The notes beneath the pieces were generated by a model, which saw nothing but the letters and a program-made list of their open reading frames with translations, was not told where the DNA came from and did not search any database. The position numbers and the translations under genes were made by a program. Below, one piece after another: positions 1 through 7,862 of a stretch of DNA of 37,344 nt (position 1 is the stretch's first letter; each line of letters starts with the position of its first letter). Source of the DNA: Mycobacterium gordonae. Lineage in GTDB: Bacteria > Actinomycetota > Actinomycetes > Mycobacteriales > Mycobacteriaceae. Location: assembly GCF_001417955.2 (NCBI RefSeq), contig NZ_LKTM01000347.1, forward strand, positions 1 to 37,344, in the 5' to 3' direction.

Positions 1-1
1 C

Positions 2-19
2 CCCACCCTTCTAGGTGGG
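2..19 (-). terminator. Possible short terminator hairpin overlapping a stop codon
   Basis: A 6-bp perfect inverted repeat (CCCACC / GGTGGG, 6-nt loop) spans the stop codon of the minus-strand secreted-protein gene. It could form a hairpin at the 3' end of that mRNA. The window ends before any U-tract could be seen, so the terminator call is weak. Confidence 0.3.
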
Positions 20-619
20 CCAGGAGCTTGCGGTGCTCCGGAAGTTGTTGTTCGGAGGATTGCAGAAGTCCGAGTTCGTCCCGGCCAGCAGGACGAAATA
101 GCCCTCACCCTTGTGGGTGAAACTGTATGGCGGATAACTCCATCCGCTGTTGCACATCGACGTCGGCGTGCCCATGGTCGCCCGACGCCAACTGGACTTG
201 GCGCATGCGGTGAGGGCATCGAGGTCGGAAACGCCGCTCTTGGCGATCACCAGCATGCCGCCGCCCCATTGCCCGTCCGCCCGACGATAGGCGCGCGCCC
301 CGAAGCCGGCTCCATTGGCCTGGCATCCCAGTGCCCGCTGCAATGGCTGGAAGACGGTGGCCAGGTCGCGATTGGTGATGGCGGCTGCGGCACTGATGAA
401 TTGCGCGGCGTCGGACCCGTCGACCTCCTGCACGTTCGGGTCGTGGAAGCTGAACAGCTGCTGCGCGATCGCACTCGAACTACCGCCGCCTCCCCCTATG
501 ACAGGCCCGCTGCCGGTGGAGGTCATCGGAGGCAGCCCGCCGGCGGGGTCAGCCGCTGCTGTCGGCGCCAGGGACAGCGACAGGGTAGCGATCAACGCAA
601 GGCGTGCAAGAACTTTCAT
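11..619 (-). CDS. Small secreted protein, Rv0398c-like position
   Basis: 202-residue protein of unknown function. Residues 1-23 form a clear Sec signal peptide (basic MKVLAR start, hydrophobic core, AAAD cleavage region), so the mature protein should be exported. The mature part has four cysteines (in GCQ, ACAK, MCNS and FCNP contexts), enough for two disulfides, and no motif I can link to an enzyme. The ATG overlaps the stop of the upstream decapeptide-repeat gene in an ATGA arrangement, so the two are probably translated from one mRNA, perhaps together with fadE7. By position near fadE7 it corresponds to the secreted protein Rv0398c of M. tuberculosis. That orthology is inferred from context and general appearance only. 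Confidence 0.8.
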   Translation of the reverse strand: MKVLARLALIATLSLSLAPTAAADPAGGLPPMTSTGSGPVIGGGGGSSSAIAQQLFSFHDPNVQEVDGSDAAQFISAAAAITNRDLATVFQPLQRALGCQANGAGFGARAYRRADGQWGGGMLVIAKSGVSDLDALTACAKSSWRRATMGTPTSMCNSGWSYPPYSFTHKGEGYFVLLAGTNSDFCNPPNNNFRSTASSWPT

Positions 620-1332
620 TGCTCGATGGCATCCTGTTCCACAGTGCGTTTCGTGCGCACAGCGGTCCGCGTCGACCGCCGCCGCGGAATGCGTTCCGTG
701 ATGCCGCTCAGCGAGTTGATCATCCTGTTGAGGCTGTCCACCGCCGACTCGAGGGTGTCAGCAGTGGGCGTCAACGTCTCCACGGCGGGCGCCAGCCGAC
801 TCAGGATCTCGGCGGCCTCGGTGAATTGCTCGAGCGGTCCATTCTTGACCAGGAGCTTGTCGATGATGCCGTCCTGGGCAAACATCCGCTCGATGATCCC
901 GTCCTCGGCGAGAATCCGCTCCAGCGGCCCGTCCTTGGCGAGCAGCCGATCAGCGAGCCCACCGGGCTCCAGGATCCGCTCGAGCGCGCTGCCTTCAACG
1001 GACACCCGATCGAGTAACCCACCGGGCGCCGTCAACAGGTCGACAACCCCACCCGGGCGCATCAGCTTGTCCGCCGGCCCGCCGCGGACCAGTGCGCGTC
1101 CCATCGCCCGGTCGTTCTCGGTGAGCTCGGCGACCCTGTTTGCGCCAATGAGCGCCCCGCGCAACGGAAATAGATCGGTAATCGGGTCTACCGTCTTCGG
1201 GTCTTCCTCGCCCAGAGACTGCTTCACACTCCCGAGCGCGATGGCCGCAACGGCGAGTCCGGCGTCGGCCACCGCGACGCCGGCCCGGACAGGGGCTGTC
1301 GCCAGACCGACAATGGCTTTGCTGAGGTTCAC
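616..1332 (-). CDS. Protein with nine tandem decapeptide repeats
   Basis: 238 residues, not a family I can name. Residues 1-40 are Ala/Val-rich and amphipathic, without a classical signal peptide. Residues 81-170 consist of nine consecutive 10-residue units in perfect register, with the pattern x-x-x-[GDN]-[GS]-x-[AILV]-[DE]-[RKLQ]-[hydrophobic]; examples are LEPGGLADRL, LAKDGPLERI and FAQDGIIDKL. A helical stretch follows (about 171-215) and then a basic tail (RRRSTRTAVRTKR). The gene starts 31 bases after the fadE7 stop and its own stop overlaps the next start, so an operon fadE7 - repeat protein - secreted protein is likely. In M. tuberculosis I recall lpqK at this position, to which this protein has no visible resemblance. 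The repeats suggest a scaffold or membrane-surface protein; this is inference. Confidence 0.8.
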   Translation of the reverse strand: MNLSKAIVGLATAPVRAGVAVADAGLAVAAIALGSVKQSLGEEDPKTVDPITDLFPLRGALIGANRVAELTENDRAMGRALVRGGPADKLMRPGGVVDLLTAPGGLLDRVSVEGSALERILEPGGLADRLLAKDGPLERILAEDGIIERMFAQDGIIDKLLVKNGPLEQFTEAAEILSRLAPAVETLTPTADTLESAVDSLNRMINSLSGITERIPRRRSTRTAVRTKRTVEQDAIEQ

Positions 1333-1363
1333 GCGGCAAGTGTATGTGGGCCGATGCGTCGTA

Positions 1364-2554
1364 TCACCGAAATGCGGCTATGCCGGTGAAAGCCTGACCG
1401 AGGACCAGCTGGTGCATTTCCGGGGTGCCTTCATACGTCAATACCGACTCCAGGTTGACCATGTGCCGGATCACCGGGTATTCCAGCGATATTCCATTGC
1501 CGCCCAATATCGTTCGCGCGGTCCGGCAGATCTCGATGGCCTCTCGGGTGTTGTTGAGCTTGCCGAAGCTCACCTGGTCCGGGCGCAGCCCCACGGTGTC
1601 CTTGAGGCGGCCCAGGTGCAGCGACAGCAACTGACCCTTGTGCAGTTCGACCGCCATGTCGACCAGCTTGGCCTGGGTCAACTGGAAACCGGCGATCGGG
1701 CGTCCGAACTGGGTGCGCTGGCTCGCGTACTCCAGCGCGGACTGCCAGGCCGAGCGCGCCGCACCCATGGAGCCCCAGACAATGCCGTAACGCGCCTCCG
1801 AGAGACAGGCCAGCGGCCCCTTGAGGCCTACGGCGCCCGGCAACAGCGCCTCGTCGGGCAACCGGACGTCGTCCAGCACCAACTCGCTGGTGATAGACGC
1901 CCGTAGCGACAGCTTGTGGTGAATGGTGTTGGCGGAGAACCCCGGTGTGTCGGTCGGGACGATGAAGCCGCGGACCCCCTCTTCGGTCGCGGCCCACACC
2001 ACCGCGACGTCGGCGATCGAGCCGTTGGTGATCCACAATTTGCGCCCGTTCAGCACCCAATCCGACCCGTCGCGTCGTGCCCGCGTTTTCATCGCGGCCG
2101 GATCCGATCCCGCGTCCGGTTCGGTCAACCCGAAGCAACCGATCAGCTCACCGGCCGCCATCCCGGGCAACCAACGCTGCTTCTGCTCCTCCGACCCGTT
2201 GTTCCAGATCGCGAACATCGCCAGCGACCCTTGCACCGACACCAACGACCGGATGCCGGAGTCGGCGGCCTCCAGCTCCAGACAGGCCAGGCCGTAGTGG
2301 ACCGCGGACGCACCGCCGCAGCCGTAGCCCTCCAGATGCATGCCCAGCAGGCCCAGTTCGCCGAACTGCTTGGCCAGTTCGCGGGCCACCGGCAGGTCGC
2401 CGTCCTCGAACCACTGGCCGACGTGCGGAATCACCTGCTCAGCGCAGAACGCCCGGACCGTGTCCCGCACGGCGATCTCGTCGCTGGACAGCGATGCGTC
2501 CAGTCCCAGCGGGTCAAAAGGGTCGAATGCAGGGGCAGGGGTATCGGTGCTCAT
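1364..2554 (-). CDS. fadE7: Acyl-CoA dehydrogenase FadE7, glutaryl-CoA dehydrogenase type
   Basis: 396 residues, full length for an FAD-dependent acyl-CoA dehydrogenase. The FAD/substrate signature GCFGLTEPDAGSDP is at about 140-152, the second motif RTQFGRPI at about 280-287, and the catalytic glutamate lies in TYEGTPEMH (E375). The protein looks specifically like glutaryl-CoA dehydrogenase: GIRSLVSVQ near residue 100 carries the arginine (R102) that aligns with the glutarate-binding Arg94 of the human enzyme, and GGNGISLEYPVIRHMVNLE also matches that subfamily. The expected reaction is glutaryl-CoA to crotonyl-CoA plus CO2 in lysine/tryptophan breakdown. It is the first gene of a probable three-gene minus-strand operon and is divergent from the DUF3054 gene, with only 35 bases between their starts. 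Confidence 0.92.
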   Translation of the reverse strand: MSTDTPAPAFDPFDPLGLDASLSSDEIAVRDTVRAFCAEQVIPHVGQWFEDGDLPVARELAKQFGELGLLGMHLEGYGCGGASAVHYGLACLELEAADSGIRSLVSVQGSLAMFAIWNNGSEEQKQRWLPGMAAGELIGCFGLTEPDAGSDPAAMKTRARRDGSDWVLNGRKLWITNGSIADVAVVWAATEEGVRGFIVPTDTPGFSANTIHHKLSLRASITSELVLDDVRLPDEALLPGAVGLKGPLACLSEARYGIVWGSMGAARSAWQSALEYASQRTQFGRPIAGFQLTQAKLVDMAVELHKGQLLSLHLGRLKDTVGLRPDQVSFGKLNNTREAIEICRTARTILGGNGISLEYPVIRHMVNLESVLTYEGTPEMHQLVLGQAFTGIAAFR

Positions 2555-2589
2555 GGGTCAATCCTGCCCCCGCCCGGTAGTCTCGCTGC

Positions 2590-2973
2590 ATGCAACCGCG
2601 GCGGGGGCTGGCGTGGCTCGGGATGGACGTGGTGGCCGTGCTGATCTTCTGTGCCCTGGGGCGGCGCAGCCACGACGAAGGCATCAGCGTCGGCGGGGTG
2701 GCGACCACGGCGTGGCCGTTTCTGAGCGGCACGGCGCTGGGCTGGCTCATATCGCGCGGCTGGCGTCGCCCGACGGCCGTGGTGCCCACCGGGGTGATCG
2801 TCTGGGTATCGACGGTGGTGGTCGGGATGCTGCTGCGCAAGGCCAGTTCAGCCAGTGTGGCGTGGGCCTTCGTGGTGGTGGCCTCGACGGTGACCGCCGC
2901 GTTCCTGCTCGGCTGGCGGGCGGCCGTCACAGCCCTCTCGGCACGCGCGCACCGACACGGTTCGGACGGCTGA
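2590..2973 (+). CDS. DUF3054 membrane protein, Rv0401-like
   Basis: 127 residues with four predicted membrane helices, the expected layout and length of DUF3054 proteins. The motif LGRRSHDEG after the first helix is typical of the family. Function is unknown. By content and position next to fadE7 it is the counterpart of Rv0401 of M. tuberculosis. Its ATG lies 35 bases from the divergent fadE7 start. It ends 12 bases before the methyltransferase gene, so it may head the following plus-strand operon, although these downstream neighbours are not those of M. tuberculosis. Confidence 0.88.
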   Translation: MQPRRGLAWLGMDVVAVLIFCALGRRSHDEGISVGGVATTAWPFLSGTALGWLISRGWRRPTAVVPTGVIVWVSTVVVGMLLRKASSASVAWAFVVVASTVTAAFLLGWRAAVTALSARAHRHGSDG

Positions 2974-2985
2974 CGGCCGGACGAA

Positions 2986-3894
2986 ATGGTACGCACCGAC
3001 GGCGACACCTGGGACCCGGCCACCGGTGTCGGCATGACGGCGACGTTCGGTGCGGTCGCCAGGGCGGTGGGAACCAACAAGGGGCTGATCAACGATCCGT
3101 TCGCCGAACCGCTGGTGCGCGCCGCAGGGGTGGAGTACTTCACCCGCGTGATCGAGGATGAGCAGTACGCGGCTGACGGCGGTGGTGACCCCGTCATGTA
3201 CGGAATGCTCAACATCCTTGCCGTGCACGGCCGGTTCCTGGACGAGTACCTGACCAGAGCCGCGCGAGCGGGCATCCGCCAAGCGGTCAATCTCGGCTGC
3301 GGATTGGACACCAGGGCTTACCGGTTGTGGTGGCCGCCCGGGACGACGGTGTACGAGTGCGACCAACCGGGGGTGATGGATTTCAAAGCGCAGGTACTGC
3401 GGGAGTTGGGCGGAAAGCTGACCGTGCATCGCTGCGCCGTGGGAGTCGACCTGCGCGACGACTGGATGACGGCACTGCGACGGGTCGGATTCGACCCCGC
3501 CCAACCCACTGTCTGGATCGCCGAGAACCTGTTGATCGGTTACCTGCCGCCGGATGCGCAGGATCGGCTGCTGCATCAGCTGAGCGTGTCCAGCGCCGCG
3601 GGTAGCCGGTTCGCCGCCGACCACATGCCGTGGACCGACGTGCAGTTGCAGGAGGGCCGGGCCTTCATCGAAGGCTGGCGTCAGGAGGGCCTGGACATCG
3701 ACCTGGCGAAATTGACCTATTCCGCCGAATTCGTTTCTCTCCCCGAGAATCTCGAGGCGCACGGCTGGCGGACCGCCGAGCGGACCCTGGTCGAGCTGCT
3801 GTCCACCGTCGGTCTGGCGGGGCGCCGGCGGATCAGCCGGCACGACCTGGCCGTCACCCCCCGCTACGTCACCGCGACGTTGGGTGACCGGTGA
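2986..3894 (+). CDS. SAM-dependent methyltransferase, TIGR00027/LCM-like family
   Basis: 302 residues, usual length for the mycobacterial class I methyltransferase family that includes Rv0146-type proteins. Family hallmarks are GDTWDPATGVGMTA near the N-terminus, NDPFAEPLVRAAG at about 36-48, the SAM-binding loop AVNLGCGLDTRAYRL at about 105-119, and an acidic residue after the next strand (YECDQP). These enzymes resemble leucine carboxyl methyltransferases; most have no known substrate. The gene is first in a run of five whose stops and starts overlap (GTGA with the GNAT gene). Its presence with an acetyltransferase and three flavin monooxygenases suggests a dedicated small-molecule pathway, but the sequence does not show whether it methylates that pathway's substrate. 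Confidence 0.9.
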   Translation: MVRTDGDTWDPATGVGMTATFGAVARAVGTNKGLINDPFAEPLVRAAGVEYFTRVIEDEQYAADGGGDPVMYGMLNILAVHGRFLDEYLTRAARAGIRQAVNLGCGLDTRAYRLWWPPGTTVYECDQPGVMDFKAQVLRELGGKLTVHRCAVGVDLRDDWMTALRRVGFDPAQPTVWIAENLLIGYLPPDAQDRLLHQLSVSSAAGSRFAADHMPWTDVQLQEGRAFIEGWRQEGLDIDLAKLTYSAEFVSLPENLEAHGWRTAERTLVELLSTVGLAGRRRISRHDLAVTPRYVTATLGDR

Positions 3895-4373
3895 CGGGTG
3901 AGCTGCGCTTCGTGCCGACCGCCCTGGACGACCCGCTGGCCGCGCCGCTGCTGGCCGAGCTGGCCCAGGAGTACGCGCAACGCTACGGTGCTGATCCTCA
4001 ACGGATCGCCGAGTGGCTCGTCGATGGCCCAGAGGGCGAATTCTCGCCTCCGGACGGCGGGATGCTGATCGGCGTTCAGGACGGCAGACCGGTGACCGGT
4101 GGCGCGTTCTGTCGCTTCGACGCCGAGACCGCCGAGCTCAAGCGAGTCTGGACACACCGCGAACACCGCCGCCGCGGCTACGCCAGGGCACTGCTGGCCG
4201 CGCTGGAATCGGAGATCGCCGATCGCGGTTACACCAGGGTGTACCTCATCACCGGAGACCGTCAGCCCGAGGCCGAGAAGCTTTACGAATCGACCGGATA
4301 CACCCGGTTGTCCGAGCCGCTGCCGTCGCAGGGGCCGGTGTTCCCGATCGCGTTCCTGAAGGCGCTCGGATGA
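3891..4373 (+). CDS. GNAT-family N-acetyltransferase
   Basis: 160 residues; the GTG start overlaps the methyltransferase stop (GTGA). The GNAT acetyl-CoA site is visible as VWTHREHRRRGYARALL (about 89-105, with the R-x-x-G-x-A pyrophosphate loop), followed by ALESEIADRGYTRVYLITGDRQPEA and a terminal LYESTGYTRL element typical of the fold. The predicted reaction is transfer of acetyl from acetyl-CoA to an amine of a small molecule. Its stop overlaps the start of the next gene, a flavin monooxygenase. Linkage of GNAT and NtaA/DmoA-type monooxygenases recalls B. subtilis loci for breakdown of S-modified cysteines, in which the amino group is acetylated before oxidative cleavage. That comparison is inference. 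Confidence 0.88.
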   Translation: MTGELRFVPTALDDPLAAPLLAELAQEYAQRYGADPQRIAEWLVDGPEGEFSPPDGGMLIGVQDGRPVTGGAFCRFDAETAELKRVWTHREHRRRGYARALLAALESEIADRGYTRVYLITGDRQPEAEKLYESTGYTRLSEPLPSQGPVFPIAFLKALG

Positions 4374-5437
4374 AACTCGGGGTCGCGCTGGACGGATACG
4401 GCTGGCACACCCAGGCCTGGACGCTGGCGGAGGAAACCCGCTCGGTGCTCAGCGGAAAGTACTGGGCGGAGCTGGCGGTCACAGCCGAACGCGGCCTACT
4501 CGATTTTCTGACCATCGACGACTCGCTCATGCCGCAACCCGGGCGCCGCGAGCGCATCGATCCGAAGCGGCTGGCCGGGCGTGCAGACGCCGTGCTGGTT
4601 GCCGCCCGCATCGCCCCGGCCACCCGGCACATCGGGCTGATCCCGGTGGCCACCGTCACCCATACCGAGCCGTTCCACATCTCCAAAGCCATTGCCACCC
4701 TTGACTATGTCTCGCACGGCCGGGCCGGCTGGCAACCCCGGGTCAGCGTCACCACGCACGAAGCGGCGCTGTTCGGCAGGCGTACCGTGCGGCCCGAGGA
4801 GTTGTTCCCCGAGGCCCGGGACTACGTCGAGGTGGTGCGCAGGTTGTGGGACAGCTGGGAGGACGACGCGGTGATCCGTGACGTCGCCACCGGCCGCTTC
4901 ATCGACCGCGACAAGCTGCACTACATCGATTTCACCGGACCGTTCTTCTCCGTCAAAGGGCCGTCGATCACACCCCGGCCGCCACAGGGTCAGCCGGTGA
5001 TCGCGGTGCTGGCCCACGCCACGCCGGTCTACGAGTTCGCGGCCGATACTGCCGACATCGTCTTCGTCACTCCCACCGATTCGTCTGTGGAGAAGCTCGT
5101 GGACGAGGTGCGCGGGATCGGCGACCATCTGAAAGTCTTTGCCGACATCGTGGTTTCGTTCCACGGTGAAACGGACTTCACCTCCGACACGCTGGTCTGG
5201 GGCGGCACTCCGGCCGACCTGGTGGACATGCTGCTGCAGTGGCAGCGCGCGGGCGCCGACGGGGTCCGGCTGCGTCCCGCCGTGCACGCCACCGACCTGC
5301 CGGCGATCGTGGACGAGGTGGTGCCGCTGCTGCAGCGCGCTGGCGAGTTCCGCTCCGAGTACCGCGACGGCGAAACGCTGCGCGAACGACTCGGGCTGCC
5401 GGTAGCGGTCAACCGGTATACGGCGGTGAGCCGATGA
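4370..5437 (+). CDS. LLM-class flavin-dependent monooxygenase, NtaA/DmoA-like (first copy)
   Basis: 355 residues from the ATG that overlaps the GNAT stop (ATGA); an upstream in-frame extension only runs through the GNAT gene. It is a luciferase-like TIM-barrel protein: an early strand (MKLGVALDGYGWH), AERGLLDFLTIDD, HIGLIPVATVTHTEPFHISKAIATLDYVSHGRAGWQPRVS, and RPPQGQPVIAVLAHA. The SHGRAGW segment is typical of the NtaA/SnaA/DszA/DmoA group, which uses reduced flavin and O2 to cleave C-N or C-S bonds. It is shorter than the third monooxygenase of the operon, and its motif has diverged (QPRVSVTTHE where the third has NIVTSSD). Substrate unknown. A separate flavin reductase would be needed and none is encoded nearby. 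Confidence 0.9.
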   Translation: MKLGVALDGYGWHTQAWTLAEETRSVLSGKYWAELAVTAERGLLDFLTIDDSLMPQPGRRERIDPKRLAGRADAVLVAARIAPATRHIGLIPVATVTHTEPFHISKAIATLDYVSHGRAGWQPRVSVTTHEAALFGRRTVRPEELFPEARDYVEVVRRLWDSWEDDAVIRDVATGRFIDRDKLHYIDFTGPFFSVKGPSITPRPPQGQPVIAVLAHATPVYEFAADTADIVFVTPTDSSVEKLVDEVRGIGDHLKVFADIVVSFHGETDFTSDTLVWGGTPADLVDMLLQWQRAGADGVRLRPAVHATDLPAIVDEVVPLLQRAGEFRSEYRDGETLRERLGLPVAVNRYTAVSR

Positions 5438-6549
5438 TTCCCTTGTCGATTCTGGACCTTTCGCCGATCAGCGCGGGCAGCACCGCGACCACCGCACTGC
5501 ACAACACCATCGACCTGGCGCGGCACGCCGAGCGGTGGGGCTACCGCCGCTACTGGATCGCCGAACATCACTTCGTGGGCGTCGCCAGTTCGTCGCCCGC
5601 CCTGCTGATCGGCCAGATCGCGGCCGCTACCAACACGATTCGGGTGGGCGCGGCAGCGGTGCAACTGGGGTACACGACCGCCGTCGCCGTCGTCGAGAAC
5701 TTCGGCATGCTCGACGCGTTCTATCCCGGACGCATCGACCTCGGTGTGGGCCGCTCCGGGCAGCGTCGCTCCGAGGAGGGCAAGCCGAAAAAGCCCCGTA
5801 CGCCACGGCCACCACGCGTCTGGCACGAGGTGGACGGAGTGGTGATTCCGACCCCGTTCGACCTGCGCGGGATGCTCGATCTGGAACGGCTGGCGGCCAC
5901 CATGGAGATCCTGCAACAGCCCGAGGCGGTATCGCCGGACTTCGCCGAGCAGGTCAACGACATCCTCGCCCTGCTGGACGGCAGCTATCGCGCCGGCGGC
6001 TTCGACGTGCACGCCGTGCCCGGCGAGGGAAGTGGGTTGCGGCCGTGGATCTTTGGCAGCACCAGGGGGCAGAGCGCGCGGGTCGCCGGAGCTTTGGGGT
6101 TGCCGTTCGTCGCGAGTTATCACATCACGCCGGCCACCGCATTGGAGGCCATCGAGGCGTACCGCGACACGTTCGTGCCGTCCGCTGCCCTCAACGAGCC
6201 CTATGTGGTGGTGTCGGCCGACATCGTGGTCGCCGACGACACGGAGACCGCTCAGCGTCTGGCCGCCGGGTACGGTCACTGGGTCTACTCGATCCGAACC
6301 GGCGTGGGCGCCATGCCCTATCCGGCGCCGGATGACTGCGGGCCGCTCGCCGACGAGCAATATGATTTGGTAAAAGATCGTCTCGCAACACAATTCGTCG
6401 GCAACCCGGACGAGGTCGCCGAGCGGTTGGACGCGTTGCAGCGGCTCAGCGGAGCCGACGAACTGGTCGTCACCTCCGTCACCCACAGTCACTCCGACCG
6501 GTTGCGCTCGCACGAGCTGATCGCACAGCGGTGGGGGCTGACCCCGTGA
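5434..6549 (+). CDS. LLM-class monooxygenase, single-component CmoO/YtmO-like
   Basis: 371 residues; ATG overlaps the previous stop (ATGA). The opening LSILDLSPISAGSTATTAL, then RWGYRRYWIAEHHFVGVASSSPALLIGQIAAATNTIRVGAAAVQL and AFYPGRIDLGVGRSGQ, is the signature of the MsnO8/YtmO-type branch of luciferase-like monooxygenases, distinct from the NtaA-type proteins on either side. The insert at about 110-125 (RRSEEGKPKKPRTPRPPR) is basic and proline-rich and probably a loop. Having this branch next to two NtaA-type enzymes and a GNAT is the combination I recall from the B. subtilis ytm (snaA/cmoO/cmoJ) sulfur-salvage region. The substrate here is unknown. Confidence 0.88.
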   Translation: MIPLSILDLSPISAGSTATTALHNTIDLARHAERWGYRRYWIAEHHFVGVASSSPALLIGQIAAATNTIRVGAAAVQLGYTTAVAVVENFGMLDAFYPGRIDLGVGRSGQRRSEEGKPKKPRTPRPPRVWHEVDGVVIPTPFDLRGMLDLERLAATMEILQQPEAVSPDFAEQVNDILALLDGSYRAGGFDVHAVPGEGSGLRPWIFGSTRGQSARVAGALGLPFVASYHITPATALEAIEAYRDTFVPSAALNEPYVVVSADIVVADDTETAQRLAAGYGHWVYSIRTGVGAMPYPAPDDCGPLADEQYDLVKDRLATQFVGNPDEVAERLDALQRLSGADELVVTSVTHSHSDRLRSHELIAQRWGLTP

Positions 6550-7862
6550 GTCGCAAGCCGATTCATCTCGCGGTCCACTTCCCGGGCGTCAACAACACCA
6601 CGGTGTGGGCGGACCCGGGCGCGGGCAGCCAGATCGAGTTCGAGTCGTTCGTGCACCTGGCGCGCACCGCCGAACGCGGTTTGTTCGACTTCTTCTTTCT
6701 GGCCGAAGGATTGCGGCTGCGCGAACACCGCGGCCACATTCACGACCTGGACGTGGTGGGCCGGCCGGATACCTTCACCGTGCTGGCGGCACTGGCCGGC
6801 GCCACCGACCGCATCGGCCTGACCGGCACCATCAACACCACCTTCAACGAACCGTTCGAAGTGGCAAGGCAATTCGCGACGCTGGATCACCTGTCGGACG
6901 GTCGCGCCGGCTGGAACATCGTCACCTCCTCGGATGCCTTCACCGGTGCCAACTTCCGCAGGGGTGGCTTCCTCGCCCATACCGACCGTTACCGGCGGGC
7001 CGAAGAGTTCGTCACCGTGGCGCAGAAGTTCTGGGACAGCTGGGCGCCGGATGCGGTGGTGCGCAAGGATGGTGTTTACGTGAATCCGGACGGGATCGGG
7101 CGCGTTGCGTTCACCGGTTCACACTTCGACGTGACGGGTTTCGCGACGCTACCGGCGGGCCCGCAGGGCCATCCGATTTTGCTGCAGGCGGGCGACTCCG
7201 ACGAGGGCCGCAATTTCGGCGCCCGGTTTGCCGACGCCCTGTTCACCCTGCACGGTTCGCTCGAGGACGGTCGGCGCTACTACGCCGACGTCAAGAGCCG
7301 GGCACAGTCTTATGGCCGGGATCCCAACCGGCTCAAAGTTTTTCCAGCGGCCACCTTCGTCATCGGGGACACCGCCGACGAAGCCGAAGACAAGGCGCAT
7401 CACATCCGCCGCCAGCAGGTCAGCGGGGCGACCGCCATCGGCATGCTGGAACAGGTATGGGGCCGTGAGCTTTCCGACTACGACCCGGACGGCCCGCTGC
7501 CCGAGATCGAACCGGTCGTCGACAGCGACATCACCCAGGGGCGGGTGCGTCATGGTGACCCGGTCGCGCTGGCGCGGCGTTGGCGGGAGCGGTCGCAGGC
7601 GGAGAACCTGTCGATCCGCGAGTTGGTGATCGCGGTGACCAGCCGGGAGCAGTTCGTCGGCACCGCGGCCCACATCGCCGACGAGATCGACCGATACGTG
7701 CAGGCCGACGCGTGCGACGGGTTCATCCTGGTGCCGCACCTGACACCGCACGGCCTCGATGAGTTCGTCGACCGGGTGGTCCCGCTGTTGCAGGAGCGCG
7801 GCGCTTTTCGTTCCGGATACCCGGGTGAGACGCTGCGGGAGAACCTCGGCCTAGCCTCCTGA
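6546..7862 (+). CDS. NtaA/SnaA/DszA-family flavin monooxygenase (third LLM copy)
   Basis: 438 residues from the GTG that overlaps the previous stop (GTGA), the usual size for NtaA/SnaA/SoxA/DszA monooxygenases. Clear family segments are FDFFFLAEGLRLRE (about 42-55), the flavin-binding stretch LSDGRAGWNIVTSSD (about 118-132), QKFWDSW (about 159-165) and GHPILLQAGDSDEGRNFGARFADALFT (about 212-238). It is the last gene of the chained plus-strand operon and runs 12 bases into the convergent UPF0060 gene. Family members oxidise nitrilotriacetate, dibenzothiophene sulfone, pristinamycin IIB or N-acetylated S-alkylcysteines with FMNH2 from a separate reductase. No reductase, transporter or deacetylase is present in the operon. 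Confidence 0.92.
   Translation: MSRKPIHLAVHFPGVNNTTVWADPGAGSQIEFESFVHLARTAERGLFDFFFLAEGLRLREHRGHIHDLDVVGRPDTFTVLAALAGATDRIGLTGTINTTFNEPFEVARQFATLDHLSDGRAGWNIVTSSDAFTGANFRRGGFLAHTDRYRRAEEFVTVAQKFWDSWAPDAVVRKDGVYVNPDGIGRVAFTGSHFDVTGFATLPAGPQGHPILLQAGDSDEGRNFGARFADALFTLHGSLEDGRRYYADVKSRAQSYGRDPNRLKVFPAATFVIGDTADEAEDKAHHIRRQQVSGATAIGMLEQVWGRELSDYDPDGPLPEIEPVVDSDITQGRVRHGDPVALARRWRERSQAENLSIRELVIAVTSREQFVGTAAHIADEIDRYVQADACDGFILVPHLTPHGLDEFVDRVVPLLQERGAFRSGYPGETLRENLGLAS

Noticed and set aside
113..1906. 597-residue plus-strand frame across the first three minus-strand genes
   Set aside because: It crosses three genes with clear features on the other strand; no conserved domain visible.
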